Shown here piece after piece: positions 33,284-45,238 of a DNA stretch of 64,000 bases; position 1 is the stretch's first letter, and every line of letters starts with the position of its first letter. Under the pieces are notes generated by a model. That model made no database searches. It saw only the letters and a list, made by a program, of their open reading frames with translations, and had not been told where the DNA came from. The DNA comes from Areca catechu (Eukaryota; Streptophyta; Magnoliopsida; Arecales; Arecaceae). Location: contig CM038043.1 of assembly GCA_021397845.1 (NCBI GenBank), positions 33,355,501 to 33,419,500 of the forward strand. The letters are read 5' to 3'. A program made the translations under genes and the position numbers.

Positions 33284-33887
33284 ATCTTCCCCCTTTTTGA
33301 TGATGACAAAATCTTGAGTAAAATAAGCATTCAACTTTAATTTTGACAATGTATCCCCTAAATATGAACTTTAAAACTCATATACAACAATTCAATGAAG
33401 TAGATATACTAAATAGATATTGAAATTAAAATTCTCTCCCCCTAAGGGAGTTAAAGTATGAAACATTTCAAAATTGAAGAAAAATGCTTGTAAATAATAT
33501 CTACTCCCCCTTTTATCAACATACAACATAAAAAGGGAGTAAACTCTCCCTAAATTAATGCATTATACCATGATACAAGATTAGATGTTCAGGAAATCCA
33601 ACAGGTATTAAAGCAAATGCATGGAGTAGGGAGTAACATAAAGAAAATGAACTTTGTCATAGAATACATAGTTCAATACATCACGTAATTGATACAAGAG
33701 TGATCATAAACTGAGATACAAATATAACAGAAACACACATATATATATGTAATCAAGTTTTCAGCTACAAAAATTGTTGTTAGTGATACAGCAAAACTAA
33801 AACATGATACAAGATGAGTAAAACAGTCAAGATAAGTAATACAACCAGATATAAAAGTAACAAACAACAAGATAAACATCTGTGAGG
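33284..33887 (-). other. Purine-rich primer and 3' untranslated part of the SIRE-like element
   Basis: The minus-strand purine tract at 33284-33298 borders the LTR. The rest (33299-33887) is AT-rich with several CTCCCCCT-type motifs and no gene. Confidence 0.7.
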
Positions 33888-35531
33888 CTACTCCTCATCA
33901 GATGGAAGCTCAAAGTAGATAGGGGCACTAATCTTGGACCTAGGTACTAGGGCTTTAAGTGGCTCAATTATCCTATGGCTCCTAGTCCTAGTGGAAGGTC
34001 CACGAGCGGGTACAACCCGAGAAGATCTGGTCGATGGGGGAGGTAGAATCTCATCAGGTGTCACAAAAGCAGGAATAGAAACAATCTGTTTAGCTGGAGA
34101 AGGGATTACGGAAGCAGCTGGAGTTTGAGACTCTCTGCTAACTAACTCATACTGCCAAGCTCGATCAACACTGCCATCTGAACTACCACTGCCATCACCA
34201 TCAGCTATGCCTCTGTCACCATCTCTGTCGCCATCACCACCATGTGTGCCATCATGAGTATCTGGGTGATCGCCATCATCATCAGCAAGTGGAGGAGGAG
34301 AAGGATCAGCTGGTCTAGAAGATCCTGAAGGTAATAAATCTCTCAACATCTCCTTGATACGTATGAATCCGGCCTCCATCATCCTCCGGACATCAGTGAG
34401 CTTCTCAGAAGTGTGGGCATGAAGTCCCTCAATCTCGATCCTCAGCTGAGTAGTTCGGACTCCCAGTCCGATCATCTCGCTCCAAAGCTCAGTAAACTGA
34501 TGACGTGCGTGCTCCTCAGAGGATGAAACAGTATCTGACGGAGGAGCAGAAGGTGTAACTGCTGGTGAAGGTGTCATTGGCACTAGCTCTGGCTCTGCTG
34601 GTGGTGCTGCCCTGAAAGGTGTATCTGATGGTCCGGCCTCAGCCTCTCGTAACTCATCCTCCTCGTCTGGCTCCTGACTAGACTTTCTGTGCACCCATCT
34701 ATCAGCCTATCTTCTATAGCCCATGCGATGTAGAGATCTCTCGTCATAAACATCAGTATGAAAAATCTCCTTGGAGGCCTCCTCCTCAAAGGGTATACCA
34801 TAAGCATGAAATATGCGAGTCAATCCCATGCCATAGGGCAAACAATGTCTCCGCTGAGTGGTTGCATCCCTTATCTGAAGTAACATGAAGGTCAGAAGGT
34901 CAACTGCAGTCCTTCGAAACAAACAAACCATGAGCATAAGCTCCCGCTCAGTAATGAAGTCGAATCTGCCTGTCTTCGGGAGCAAAATGTGGGCAATGAT
35001 ATGATGAAGGAGCCTCATCTCTATCGAAAGCTGGTTCGCGGTGACCACTGCCATATCGCAAATGTCATCTCTCTCCAGAATGCACCGATAGGCCTCCACA
35101 CGATCATAAATAGAATAAGCCATGATCCCTCGATGGGGAATATCCCATATCCTGCTCAGTACTGACTCAACCACCAGAATCTGGACTTCTCTGACTATTG
35201 CATGCCAGGCTAACCTACTACAATCCAAACTACTGTAAAACTCTCTAATCAGGTGAGGATAGTACCTCTTTCTAATAATGCAGAAGGGGACTACACCCGC
35301 AAACTCGAGAATCTCACGTAATCTGAAGCCCTGGCAATCAAAAAATCCTAGATCCAGATGACATCCCGCAGCGATCATCTTCCCCGAAACCCTCTCTACT
35401 GAAGGAGAAGGTGGGGGAATAGTCTGCTCAATCTACTACTGCTGATGAATGTCATCCCGAGCTTTGGTTCTTCTTTCAGCTAAGGTCTGACCTAATTTTC
35501 TTTTATAAGCCAACTTCTTCCTTGGTCCCAT
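33888..35531 (-). pseudogene. Envelope-like third ORF of the SIRE-like element
   Basis: From the ATG at 35531 (MGPRKKLAYKRKLGQTLAER) the frame stays in phase for 547 codons to a stop at 33888, interrupted only by two adjacent TAGs (about 35433-35438) and one TAG (34707-34709). The middle part (35378-34707) holds LGFFDCQGFRLREI, YPHLIREFYSSLD, TERELMLMVCLFRRT and CLPYGMGLTRIF, a pattern seen in plant 'putative plant transposon protein' and SIRE envelope-like ORFs. The C-terminal third is Pro/Ser-rich, then has an HQFTELWSEMIGLGVRTTQL helical stretch and an Asp/Gly-rich run. I see no clear signal peptide or transmembrane helix. Function is unknown. Confidence 0.78.
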
Positions 35532-36329
35532 AACTACCAGCTGAGGGAATAAAAGATAGAACACGGAACAGTCAAAAAGAGGAGAAGAAAAAGAGGAGAA
35601 ATGGGGGAAAGAACTAAAAACAGGGATTTCGACCAAGAAAGTGAGCAAAAGATAGAGAAAACAGTACTTGGTTTTGATTTAAATCAACAATGATTTGAAG
35701 AAAAATAATTAGGGTTTGGTCCAAAGGGGAAAGAAACCAAATGGGATTGAAATCAGCCAAGAACCTTCAATGCAACAGTAAATCGGTGGAGAATAAGGTA
35801 AAAGCCAGAGGATTAAAGTGAGGAAACGGTCCAAAAGAAGAAAAAATCCAAGAACCCAAGCACAAACCCAAGAAAATAGAGATTTTAGATGGAAAAGAGG
35901 GCAAATCACGGGAAAATGATGGAGAATCAGTGGAAAAATGGAAATCAAATGAAAAACAAGAGGAAAAGTGATGACATTTACCAAATGAAGGAGGGCAGGA
36001 GTGGAAGATCACTGTTCCAAGGTCTACGGATAGTTGGGGGACCACTAGGGCACCAGCGGAGGGAAAGAAAAACAAAAAAGAATGGTTCGGTGATGCCCTA
36101 AAAAACCGGACTTTCTGCCCGAGTGTCGACACTTCGATTTTGTCAAGTGTCGACACTTGGTCAGGTGTCGACACTTCGCCAAGATCCAAGTGTCGACACT
36201 TGGCCAAGAAAAACCCAAGAAAACTCAAAAAAAATTGCAAAAAATCAAGGGACTTTAGGAAAAGATTTGGGACTCAATAAAAATGATTTTTGGTGAATAT
36301 GAATTGGATAGAGTACAAGTTGAGAGAGT
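35532..36329 (-). other. Spacer between pol and the envelope-like ORF
   Basis: Pyrimidine-rich on the minus strand. It includes four TGTCGACAC motifs at 36123-36200, the same palindrome that is arrayed in the LTR. Open frames here are Phe/Leu/Ser-rich shadows of low-complexity sequence. Confidence 0.6.
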
Positions 36330-36900
36330 TCAAGAGAATGGGTCAATGATACCTAACTTTCTTCTAATCATACAAAATCTCTCTTCACTCAGGGATTTGG
36401 TAAACATATCAGTTAGTTGATTATTAGTACACACAAATTCAAGCACCACATTAGAGTTTTGCACAAGATCTCTTATGAAGTGATGTCTTATTTCAATATG
36501 TTTACTTCTTGAATGTTGCATAGGATTCTTAGTTATATTGATTGCACTAGTATTGTCACATCTTATGGGTGTCTTAATTAGTTTTATACCAAAATCTTCT
36601 AGTTGTTGTTTGATCTATTAGATTTGAGCACAATAGCTTCCAGCTGCTATATATTCAACTTCTGCCGTAGATAGAGCAACTGAATTCTATTTCTTGCTAC
36701 TCCATGAAATCAAATTAATCCCAAGAAACTGACAGGTTCTACTAGTACTTTTCCGATCAAGTTTACACCCAGCAAAATCAGCATCAGAATAAGCAATCAA
36801 TTCAAATAAAGAATCTTTAGAGTACCAAAGACCAATATCAATTATTCCAGACAGATATCTAAGTATGCGTTTAATAGCCAAAAGATGAGATTCTTTAGGG
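36330..36900 (-). pseudogene. RNase H of the SIRE-like element
   Basis: Segments MAIKRILRYLSGIIDIGLWY, ELIAYSDADFAGCKLDRKST and ISWSSKK, then after stops HIEIRHHFIRDLVQNSNVVL and QLTDMFTKSL, are the standard copia RNase H. Stops near 36685 and 36620 break it. Confidence 0.88.
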
Positions 36901-38083
36901 GCAGACTAATATCTTGCACACATACAAACACTGAACATAATATCTGGCCTACTAGCAGTTAGATACAACAATGAATTAATCATTCCTTTATAAAGCTTTT
37001 GGTCAACAGACTTACCTGATTCATCTTTGTCAAGCTTACAAGAGGAGCTCATTGGTGTACCTAATGGCTTGGTGTTCTCCATCCCAAACTTCTTTAATAT
37101 TTCTTTTATGTACTTGGCTTGGTTGATGAAGATCCCCTCTTTGTTTGCTTTATCTGGAGTCTGAGGAAGAAGTTAAGTTCTCCCATCATGCTCATCTCAA
37201 ACTCACCCTACTTTAGCTTTGCAAACTCTTGATAGAGAGATTCATTAGTAGTACCGAATATGATATCATCCACATAGACTTGTACTACTAAGAGATCATC
37301 ATTCTTCTTTTTCAAAAATAAAGTAGTATCTACATTATCTCTAGTAAAATTATTTTTAAGTAAGAAAGAACTCAATCGATCATACCAAGCTCTTGGAGCT
37401 TGTTTCAAACTATACAAAGCTTTATGAAATTTAAAAACATGGTTTGGAAATTCAGGATTTTAAAAACCAGGTGGTTGCTCAACATAAACTTCTTCGATAA
37501 AACCATTTAAAAAGGCACTTTTGACATCCATTTGAAATAATTTAAAATTCATAAAACAAGCAAAAGCCAACAATAGCCTAATTGCCTCAAGTCTAGCAAC
37601 AGGAACAATGGTTTCATCAAAATCAATCATTTCCTCCTGATTGTATCCTTTGGCAACTAATCTAGCTTTATTTCTTGTAACAATTCCATTTTCATCAAGT
37701 TTGTTTCTAAAAACCCATTTTGTGCCAATTATTGAAACATTAGAAGGTCTATTTACCAAAGTCCAAACATTATTTCTTTTGAATTAATTAAGTTCATCTT
37801 GCATAGCATTCATCCAATTGCAATCATTTTCAGCTTCTTCTATAGATTTAGGTTTTACTTGAGATACAAAAGCTAGATAATCACAAACGTTCCTAAGAGA
37901 TGAGCGAGTACTTACACCTTTTGATGGATCACCAATGATAAGTTCTTTGGGGTATCCATGAGCATACCTCCATTCTTTAGGTAGAGAATTAACTGTATAT
38001 GTATTTTCATCTCCTTGTACTTGATCTCTTTTGTTGTCATCTTGCTCCTTGGTAGGTTCTTCATTGTTGTTCACTTCTTTCAT
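36901..38083 (-). pseudogene. Reverse transcriptase of the SIRE-like element
   Basis: Motifs in order: NCDWMNAMQDELN-type start (as ENDCNWMNAMQDELN), IIGTKWVFRNKLDENG, NKARLVAKGYNQEE, LFQMDVKSAFLNGFIEE, YSLKQAPRAWYDRLSSFL and the catalytic VQVYVDDIIFGTTN. Stops occur near 37784, 37460, 37208 and 37170. YVDD is intact, but the polyprotein is broken. Confidence 0.92.
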
Positions 38084-38096
38084 TTCATATTGATAC

Positions 38097-38930
38097 TTAT
38101 TTCATTGTTAAGAATATATTCTTTTCTAGAAGATTTTTGGTTAGCTTCATGAAATACAACATGGATGGGATGGATTCTTCAACAACAAGTGTCCTTCTGT
38201 TGAAGACCCTGTATGCCTTGCTAGATGTAGAGTAGCCTAAAAAGACACCCTTATCTGACTTGGCATCAAATTTGCTTAGATTATCCTTGCCATTGTTTAA
38301 GATGAAAAAAACGGCATCCAAAAACTCGAAAATATTTTATTGAAGGTTTCCTACCTTTTCAAAGCTCATAAGGTATTTTCTTTAAAATAGGTCGGATTAA
38401 AACATTGATCAAAACATAGCATGCAGTGTTTATGGCTTTCACCCAAAAATATCTAAGTAGGTCATTTTTGCAAAGCATGGTACGTGCCATTTCTTTAAGA
38501 GTCCTATTTTTCCTTTCTACCACCCCATTTTGTTGAGGTGTCCTAGGTGCAGAAAAATTATGATGAATGTCATTTTCACTACAAAACTATCAAACTCAGA
38601 ATTTTCAAATTCGGTTCCATGGTCACTTCTCAAAGAAATAATGAAACACCTTTTTCATTTGAAACTCTTTTATGAAATCTAATGAATGCAAAAAATGTTT
38701 CATCTTTGTGTGCTAAAAATATGACCTATGTAAAATATAAGAAATTGTCTACAATAACTAGACCATACTTCTTAACTCCCGAACTAGATGTTCTAGTTGG
38801 CTTAAAGATGTCCATATGAAGTAATTCTAAGGGTCTAGATGTAGAGTCTACTCCTTTTGATTTAAAAATGATTTGGTTTGTTTCCAAGTTGGCAAGCACT
38901 ACAAATCTTGTCTTTTTCAAAACTAAGTTT
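38097..38930 (-). pseudogene. Integrase of the SIRE-like element
   Basis: KSKGVDSTSRPLELLHMDIF and KKYGLVIVDNFLYFT give the first catalytic aspartate region, with VDN where VDD is usual. Later TPQQNGVVERKN-type sequence (about 38510-38540) and LGYSTSSKAYRVFNRRTLVV (38220) mark the end. Several frameshifts lie between 38340 and 38720. Confidence 0.82.
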
Positions 38931-39416
38931 TGGCAAATCTTTTATCAAATTCTTTTTGCTAAGTTTTGAAATCAAATGCATACTAGCATGTCCTAGTCTA
39001 CGATGCCAAAGCCAACTAGTTTCATTGATCTTGGCTTCTATTGCCACTAGGCATTGACCATTTTGAACAGGAAGATCATCAAGATCAACCATATAAATAT
39101 TGCCATGCCTATGATCAATAAACTTGATGACATTATCATCTACACTATAAACAATGCACATAGAAGATTCGAAAATAACTTTAAAATCTTTGTCACAAAA
39201 CTGACTAATGCTAAGTAAAGTATGCTTTAAACCATCAACATATAAAACATTATCAATATAAGAAGAGGGAGTGATACGGACTTTACCGATTCTGACAATC
39301 TTGCCCTTTCCATTATCACCAAAAGTAACATTATCACCGTTTTGATATTCAAGTGATGAGAATTGTTGCACATCTCCAATCATGTGCCTTGAGCAACCGT
39401 TGTCGAGATACCACAT
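38931..39416 (-). pseudogene. Protease remnant and gag-pre-integrase domain of the SIRE-like element
   Basis: WYLDNGCSRHMIGD is the copia protease active-site region with Asn after the catalytic Asp (usually DSG). NVTFGDNGKGKIVRIGKV and NVLYVDGLKHTLLSISQFCD follow. Then WLWHRRLGHASMHLISKLSK is the GAG-pre-integrase H...C zinc region, closing with CSACQLGNKP. A 184-codon open stretch. Confidence 0.88.
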
Positions 39417-39599
39417 TCTTCTTTTGTTGGTTGCAAAGCAAACCTACAACATAAATCAGGTGGAGACTTTAGGTACCTTAGTCATCTTGGATCCTTTAAG
39501 GATAGTGGTAGTGGTTCCTTTTGGAACCCAAACTTTTCTCACTTTGCTTATTTTCCTTTTATTGCATGAATAAGATTTATGACGAATAATGCCACAAGT

Positions 39600-41100
39600 A
39601 TAGCAAGTAATAAAGGATGATGCAGGCATAAAAAAAATTTTAAAATTTTTTTGCTATTTTAGAGTTTTAAAATCTAAACCAGCTTTATTAAAAATAGCCC
39701 TTTGGTTATTTAAAAGCAAATTCAATTTTTCAAAGCTGTAGGTAAATTTTTCAACAAAGGATTTTAATTTTTCAAGTTCTTCTTTGTATTTCTTATTTTC
39801 TTGCAAAATTTCTTGGTTTTGTTTGTAAAATCTTCATTTGAAACAAGGGAGTTTTTCTTTTTCAAATCTTCCTTTTCTTTTTCAAGATGAATAATTTTAT
39901 CATTTAGCTTTTTATTTTGAAGAAGCAAGCAATCATTTGAAAACTTATCATGTGCTTTAGCTAAAACCAGATTTTGCTTCTTTAATTCTTTATGCTTTGA
40001 TTTTAGTTTTTGAAATTCAATAACTAATTCGTCAAAAATCTCATTCAATTCATCAAAGTAAATCATTTTCGGTTTCAGATAGTACCTCATCATCATTGGC
40101 CATCAAATAAAAGTTTGCAACCTCTTGCTGTTCTTTCTCAGAACTGGAATCCTCGTTGTCACTCCAGGTTGCCATCATAGCCTTCTTTCTTAATCTTCTT
40201 CTGCTCTTTTTAAGTAGTGGGCAGTCCATCTTGAAGTGGCCCGGTTTCTTGCACTCAAAACATGTGGGCTACTCTTTCTCTTTGTCCTTCTCTTTGCTAG
40301 GCTCTCCTTTTGAGGTTTCTTCTTGAAGTTATACTTCTTCTTTCTCATGAACCTCCTAAACTTTCTAGCCATAAGAGCCATCTCATCTTTTTCATCTTCT
40401 TCTTCGGACTCATCACTTGACTCCTCTCTTGTGGTGGACTTGAAAGCAATAACTTTCTTCTTCTTATCAACATCCACATTCTTTTGCTTTAATGAGAGCT
40501 CATATGTCATCAATGAGCCCAATAATTGCTCGAGAGGAAGAGTGTTGACGTCCTTAGCTTCTTCTATAGCAGTCACCTTTGCATTCCATGAAGTCGGAAG
40601 AGACCTGAGGAGTTTATTGACAAGTTCAGTATTAGATATAATCTTTCCTAAACTTCTCATGCCATTCACAATATTAGTGAACCTAGTATACATTTCACTT
40701 ATAGATTCAGTATGTTCTATTTTGAACATTTCATATGTGAGAATGAGCATGTTAACTTTAGTTGTTTTCACTTGGTGTGTACCCTCATGGGTAACCTCAA
40801 GTATATTCCATATTTTTTTTGCGGAGAGATAATTTGAGATTCTATTAAATTCACTCAGATCCAAAGAGCAAAATAATATATTCATAGCCTTGGCATTAAG
40901 CTCTATTTGCTTAATGTCATTCTCATCCCAATCATCTTCCAATTGGGAGTGGGAATGCCATTAATCAAAATAGTTGGCTGATGAGGACCTTTAACAATAG
41001 TCCTCCAAAGATTATAATCAATGGCTTGAATGAAAATGTGCATGCAAGTTTTTCAATAAGTGTAATTTATGCCATTAAATAGTAGGGGACGATTTGATGC
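39600..41100 (-). pseudogene. Gag of the SIRE-like element
   Basis: The UBN2-type gag core is ENDIKQIELNAKAMNILFCS, then SAKKIWNILEVTHEGTHQVK and LVNKLLRSLPTSWNAKVTAI. An acidic-basic linker follows, and, out of frame near 40260, CFECKKPGHFKMDC, the zinc knuckle. A coiled coil (DELVIEFQKLKSKHKELKKQ at 39764-40096) lies between gag and protease, as in other SIRE-group elements. The start, near 41090, is broken by a frameshift at about 40945. Confidence 0.85.
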
Positions 41101-41196
41101 TTTACCTTCAACAATACCCATTCCTATTGGGGCTACCGTAATCTTTTACTCAAGATCGTTGGACCTACAAGAGAGTACCGGCGCTCTGATACCAGT

Positions 41197-42693
41197 TGTT
41201 GCCCAGAAATAGAGCCCAAGAGGGGGAGTGAATTAGGTCTTTCAAAAATTAAAACATTTATGTGCAAGCCTTGTAGTGTTTGTGAACAATGTGATTAATG
41301 CACTAAAGTATATGTAATGGAAAAAAGGAAAGAGAGTGCAGGAAATAAAGTACAAATAACAAAAAGAGACAATCACACACAAACCCTGAGTTTTATAGTG
41401 GTTCGGTGTACTCCAAGCACCTATATCCACTCTCCAAGCTTTTCTTGGGAAAATCCACTATAATGTCTTTAAAGATTATAGCCAACTTATTTTCCAAGGC
41501 TCACAAGTCAAAATCTAAGTTGGTTTTATCACCTAGGCTCACCAACAAACCTTACAACTAGTTTTGGCTTCGGGCTCACAAGTAAAATCCTAGTTGGTTT
41601 TGTACCTTTGGATCACCAACAACCTTATAACCTACTTTCAAGACCCTTGAAAGCTAGGTCAACAAGAAATAAATTCAGAATATAAGAATGAAAGCACAAG
41701 TAAACTCTCTTCTAGAGTGGAATAAGGAATCTTTGAAGCTCTTTGATGATTGCTTGATGTGACTTGACTTGGAATTTTCTCAAGAACACTTTTGGAAAGA
41801 TGAAATAAAAGGAGTGTAGGCTTTTTCAGAGGAATCTCTCTTTTTAGCTTTTGGAAGTGGAGTTCTTGAAGAATGTCTTTGTCTCTTGGATATTTTCTTG
41901 CTTCACTTTCTTCTCTTGCTTCATGAATGAGTTTGGTGATGCTTAAATACATCAAAAACCTCCAAAAAATTGTTTAAGACCGTTAGGGATCAAAAACTAG
42001 CCATTAGGAGCTGAAAAATATCAATTCAGGCTGTCAGAAAATATATCCGTTGAAGCTGTCAGAACCCGAGTGTCGATACTTGGCTATCAGTATCGACCTT
42101 GGCTTTCAAGTGACGACACTTGGTTTCCAAGTGTCAACACTTGGTGTGTCAACTTGAACTTTCAAGTGTCGACACTTGATTCTCAGGTGTCGACACTTGA
42201 CACAAAAATTTTTCAGAGGCATGTTCTGTATTTTCAAAAAAATCTCAGGCCTTGAGTCGACACATGGAATTCTAAGTGTCGACACTTGAGTTTTAGATGT
42301 CGACACTTAAGTTCTAGATGTCGACACTTGGCATGCTACTGGAAAATTCTGCATGCCAAATGCTGAAGTGTCGATACTTGGGCTCCCAGGTGTCGACACT
42401 TGGTTCTGCAATTTCCAAAAATAAGTGCCAAACATGCCAAAAACTTAAAGATATTCAATAAAACTTAAATGCAACTTTTGTAAACCAAAATTGAACCCTT
42501 TTGTGGCCTTTTTCAGTGGAGAAGACTTCTCAAATCATGAAAAATACTTTGCTTCCAAAGCATGCCATGATACTCTAATTTTGAGAATTTGAGGTGCTTG
42601 ATTCTTAAAAACTCATAACTACAATTTAAACATTAGTACAAAATATGTACTCAACATTTTGTTAATCATCAAAATCATAGAATAGAGCCAACA
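41197..42693 (-). mobile_element. 5' LTR of the SIRE-like element
   Basis: TGTTGCCCAGAAATAG to ATAGAGCCAACA. It holds a TGTCGACAC array at about 42068-42405, better preserved than in the other LTR, including an extra segment near 42085-42165. The array is in the transcribed half of the LTR. Confidence 0.92.
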
Positions 42694-42973
42694 GGCTTGA
42701 TGGCCTTAGACTTTGCCTATCCTTGGAGGTCCCCTCTTATCCTTATTTATAGATGTAGCTATAACCGAATGTGGTTATGGTAACCGAATGTAGTTATGAT
42801 ATGGTAACCGAATGGTGGTTATGGTAACCGAATGGTGATTATGATAACTGAATGGTGGTTATGGTAATCGAATGATGGTTATGGTAGTCAAATGATGGTT
42901 ATGGTAATCAAATGTGGTTATAGTTGTTTGAATAGACCCTTTTGTTATGAGGTCGGGTGACTGGACCACAACA
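42694..42973 (-). mobile_element. 5' LTR of the non-autonomous Tat-like element, second segment
   Basis: GGCTTGATGGCCTTAGAC resumes the LTR cut at 31841 and ends GGACCACAACA. It contains about eight copies of the 19-20-bp GGTTATGGTAACCGAATGGT repeat (42770-42920), clearly more than the three in the 27583-27994 copy. Confidence 0.9.
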
Positions 42974-43334
42974 GGGTCTAAAGAGATTTCGTCGTCATTG
43001 CCTCCAGATACATAAAGAGGTTTTGGGGTTGTATCTTGCATGTGAAAGAGAGATTCACCTTCCTCCGCACAAATCCACCATTGGGTCACCACAGTACAAA
43101 TCTTAAACCACTCCGAACTCTAACATTAATCCTTCTGCACATATCTCAAATCAGAATATCTAGCCATTGGGGACAAAGGAATGCATGAGATAATGGGGGC
43201 AGATTGACGGGAACCAAGCAAGCCTCCCACCCCTACCCAACACGAAACCCTAGCCATCATCTAAGCTTCCTTATTCAGCCACTCCAAGCCTCCCTCTCGA
43301 TTGAGGAAAAACCTGAAGAATATATATGTATATA
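42974..43334. repeat. Array unit A, right part
   Basis: It continues the unit broken by the Tat-like element: TCATTGCCTCCA (43000), GGTTGTATCTTGC (43028), GATTCACCTTCC, AAACCCTAGCCATCATCTAA (43248-43267) and CCAAGCCTCCCTCTCGATTG. The same order recurs at 58320-58650 and 60240-60530. It ends in a TA-rich run at 43318-43334. Confidence 0.8.
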
Positions 43335-44666
43335 TGTTGACTCTGGTCTTGATTTTGATGATTGACAAAATGTTTTAGTATATATGAGTACTAATTATGT
43401 TTTTTAAGTGTAATTCTCAGATCTTAGTACTCAACCATGTTGGATGAAGAAATGCTTAATTTCAGTTGAAAAAGTCCTTAAATTAATGGAAAATCAAGTA
43501 TATGGACTTTGGAATTAATATGGAAGAACTTGAAGAGGTTAAAGTTTCAATTTGAAGATGTTTCAGCAATGGCACAGGCAAGTGTCGACACCTGGAAATG
43601 AAGTGTCGACTCAAGGCCTGAGACAAACAAAAAACTTCAGAAAGCACTTTCAGTCAAGTGTCGACACCTGGAGCTGAAGTGTCGACACTTGAAAGTGAAG
43701 TGTCGACACTGGAGAATGAAGTGTCGATACTTGAAACTGAAATGTCACACCTGAAGGTGAAGTATCGACACTTGAACAGTAATGGCTAGTTTTCTAGACT
43801 GCAGAACTTCTCCAACTTGCTTCAAACAGCCATATCTTCATCCCCAACAGTCATAAACGGTCATCTATGGTTTGGAGAGCTATATAAACATCAAAAAACA
43901 AATGGGGAAGCAATCCTTTGGTGAGATTTTTGAATATTCTTCAAGGATTCAAGAGTTGAGTTGTTCAAGCCTTCAAGCTTCCAAGTTTCAAAGAGAGCAT
44001 CCAAAGTTCACATCCTCAAGCATCAATCAAAGGCTTCATCAACTTGAAGACAAGATCTTCATCAACTCTCAACGGGCTTCAAAGAGATATTTGCTTTATT
44101 TTAGAAAGCTTTTATTGTATTCATTTATACTTGCTCTTACATTATTTTACTTAAGCTTTTTTGTGAGCCTTGGAATACCAAGGAGGTTTTTGGTAAGCCT
44201 TTGAAAACCAAAGTGGTTGTTGGTGAGCCTTGAAACCAACTAGGATTTTACTTGTAAGCCCGAAGCCAAAACAAGTTGTTTAGGTTCTTGGTTATCCCGT
44301 AAAACCAAGGGTGGTTGTTGGTGAGCCTTGAAACCAACTAGGGTTTGACTTGTGAGCCCGAAGACAAAACAAGTTGTAAAAGTTATTGGTGAGCCTAAGT
44401 TATAAAACCAAACTTAGTGGAATTCCCAAGGGGTTCTTGGGGAGTAGATGTAGGTGCTAGGTTTGCACCGAACCACTATAAACCTTTGTGTTTGTGTGAT
44501 TGTTCTTCTTGTGCTTTTATTTCTTTATTTCCGCTGCATTTATTTGAAATACACATGCACTTGAATTGCATTAGCACATACTTGCTTTAGTTCATATTTT
44601 AAATAGTATAAAAGTTTTATAAAATCCAATTCACCCCCCCTCTTGGGTTGCCTACGTGGGCCTACA
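43335..44666 (+). mobile_element. Copia solo LTR, plus orientation
   Basis: TGTTGACTCTGG to GTGGGCCTACA, flanked by ATATA at 43330-43334 and 44667-44671. It matches the two LTRs at 47298 and 48917. A TATA box (CTATATAAAC) is at about 43880-43889. TGTCGACAC motifs fill 43580-43775. The end region has the CACCGAACCACTATAAA and CTCTTGGGTTGCCTAC blocks. No internal region remains. Confidence 0.94.
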
Positions 44667-45238
44667 ATATATATACACATGCATACATAAATATACATGT
44701 ATATGTATATGTGTATGTGTAAGCATAAGCATAAGCATATGCGTAGGCCTATGCATGCATAGGCAAGCTGGAATAATAAAAAAATAAAAATAAAAATAAA
44801 AATAAAAATAAAAACAAAAATGAGGACCTTGTCTACACAGGAATGGACGAAGATGAGAGAGGCTGTGAATCTCTGATCCACCTTTGATCCATAAATCATC
44901 CTTCGTAACAACCCAACAAATTAACTAGAACTGGCAAGACAGAAGGTTATTAATTGATGTGCTTGGCCCCGCTTAAGTACAAAAAACCATCCTAGAAAGC
45001 ATCTGAAATGGGGCTAAATAAAAACATGCATGGATCCTCATATAGTTTCTTTTATTGTATCCCTCTCAAATGGCTGTCTATGAAAAAATAGACCACCAAT
45101 GCTGCCGTCAAAACTTTGCAGAAGAAAGAGGAGTCGAAGAGAGGTTTCATCATCATCGCCACGAGAAGAGAGAGAGCAAGATAGATATTAATGCATTGGA
45201 ACGTAATGTCTAAAATAAGATGACGGGGAGACTAGTTC
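44667..45238. repeat. Array unit B, first part
   Basis: It starts with a CATA/TATG microsatellite (44667-44760), then an (A4-5T)n run, GAGGACCTTGTCTACACAGG (44820), TGATCCATAAATCATCC, GCATCTGAAATGGGGCTAA and GGGAGACTAGTTC, where the CACTA element interrupts. Same landmarks and order as unit A. Confidence 0.8.

Larger units (their letters stand above)
31842..42693 (-). mobile_element. SIRE-like Ty1/copia element with envelope-like ORF
   Basis: LTRs at 31842-33283 and 41197-42693 are flanked by GGCTT at 31837-31841 and 42694-42698. Edges are TGTTGCCC and GAGCCAACA. Beside the right LTR the minus strand reads TGGTATCAGAGCGCCGGTAC, the initiator methionine tRNA site. Beside the left LTR it reads AAAAAGGGGGAAGAT, the classic SIRE-group purine-rich primer. 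Gene order on the minus strand is gag, protease, integrase, RT, RNase H, then a third ORF of the type called envelope-like. The LTRs differ at many positions and pol has many stops, so it is old and inactive. Confidence 0.93.
27583..42973 (-). mobile_element. Non-autonomous Tat-like gypsy element with captured ARO fragment
   Basis: The left LTR is 27583-27994. The right LTR is 31602-31841 plus 42694-42973, interrupted by a copia element. The flanks are GGGTA (27578-27582) and GGGTC (42974-42978), a four-of-five match; related array units read GGGTC at this point. The minus strand beside the left LTR is a G-rich primer (GGGAGTGGGGGGCTGTG). Beside the right LTR it reads GATTGGTGTTCCAGG, like the primer region of the other Tat elements, so transcription is on the minus strand. 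The internal 3.6 kb has no gag-pol. It holds tandem repeats and a captured host gene piece. Confidence 0.85.
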
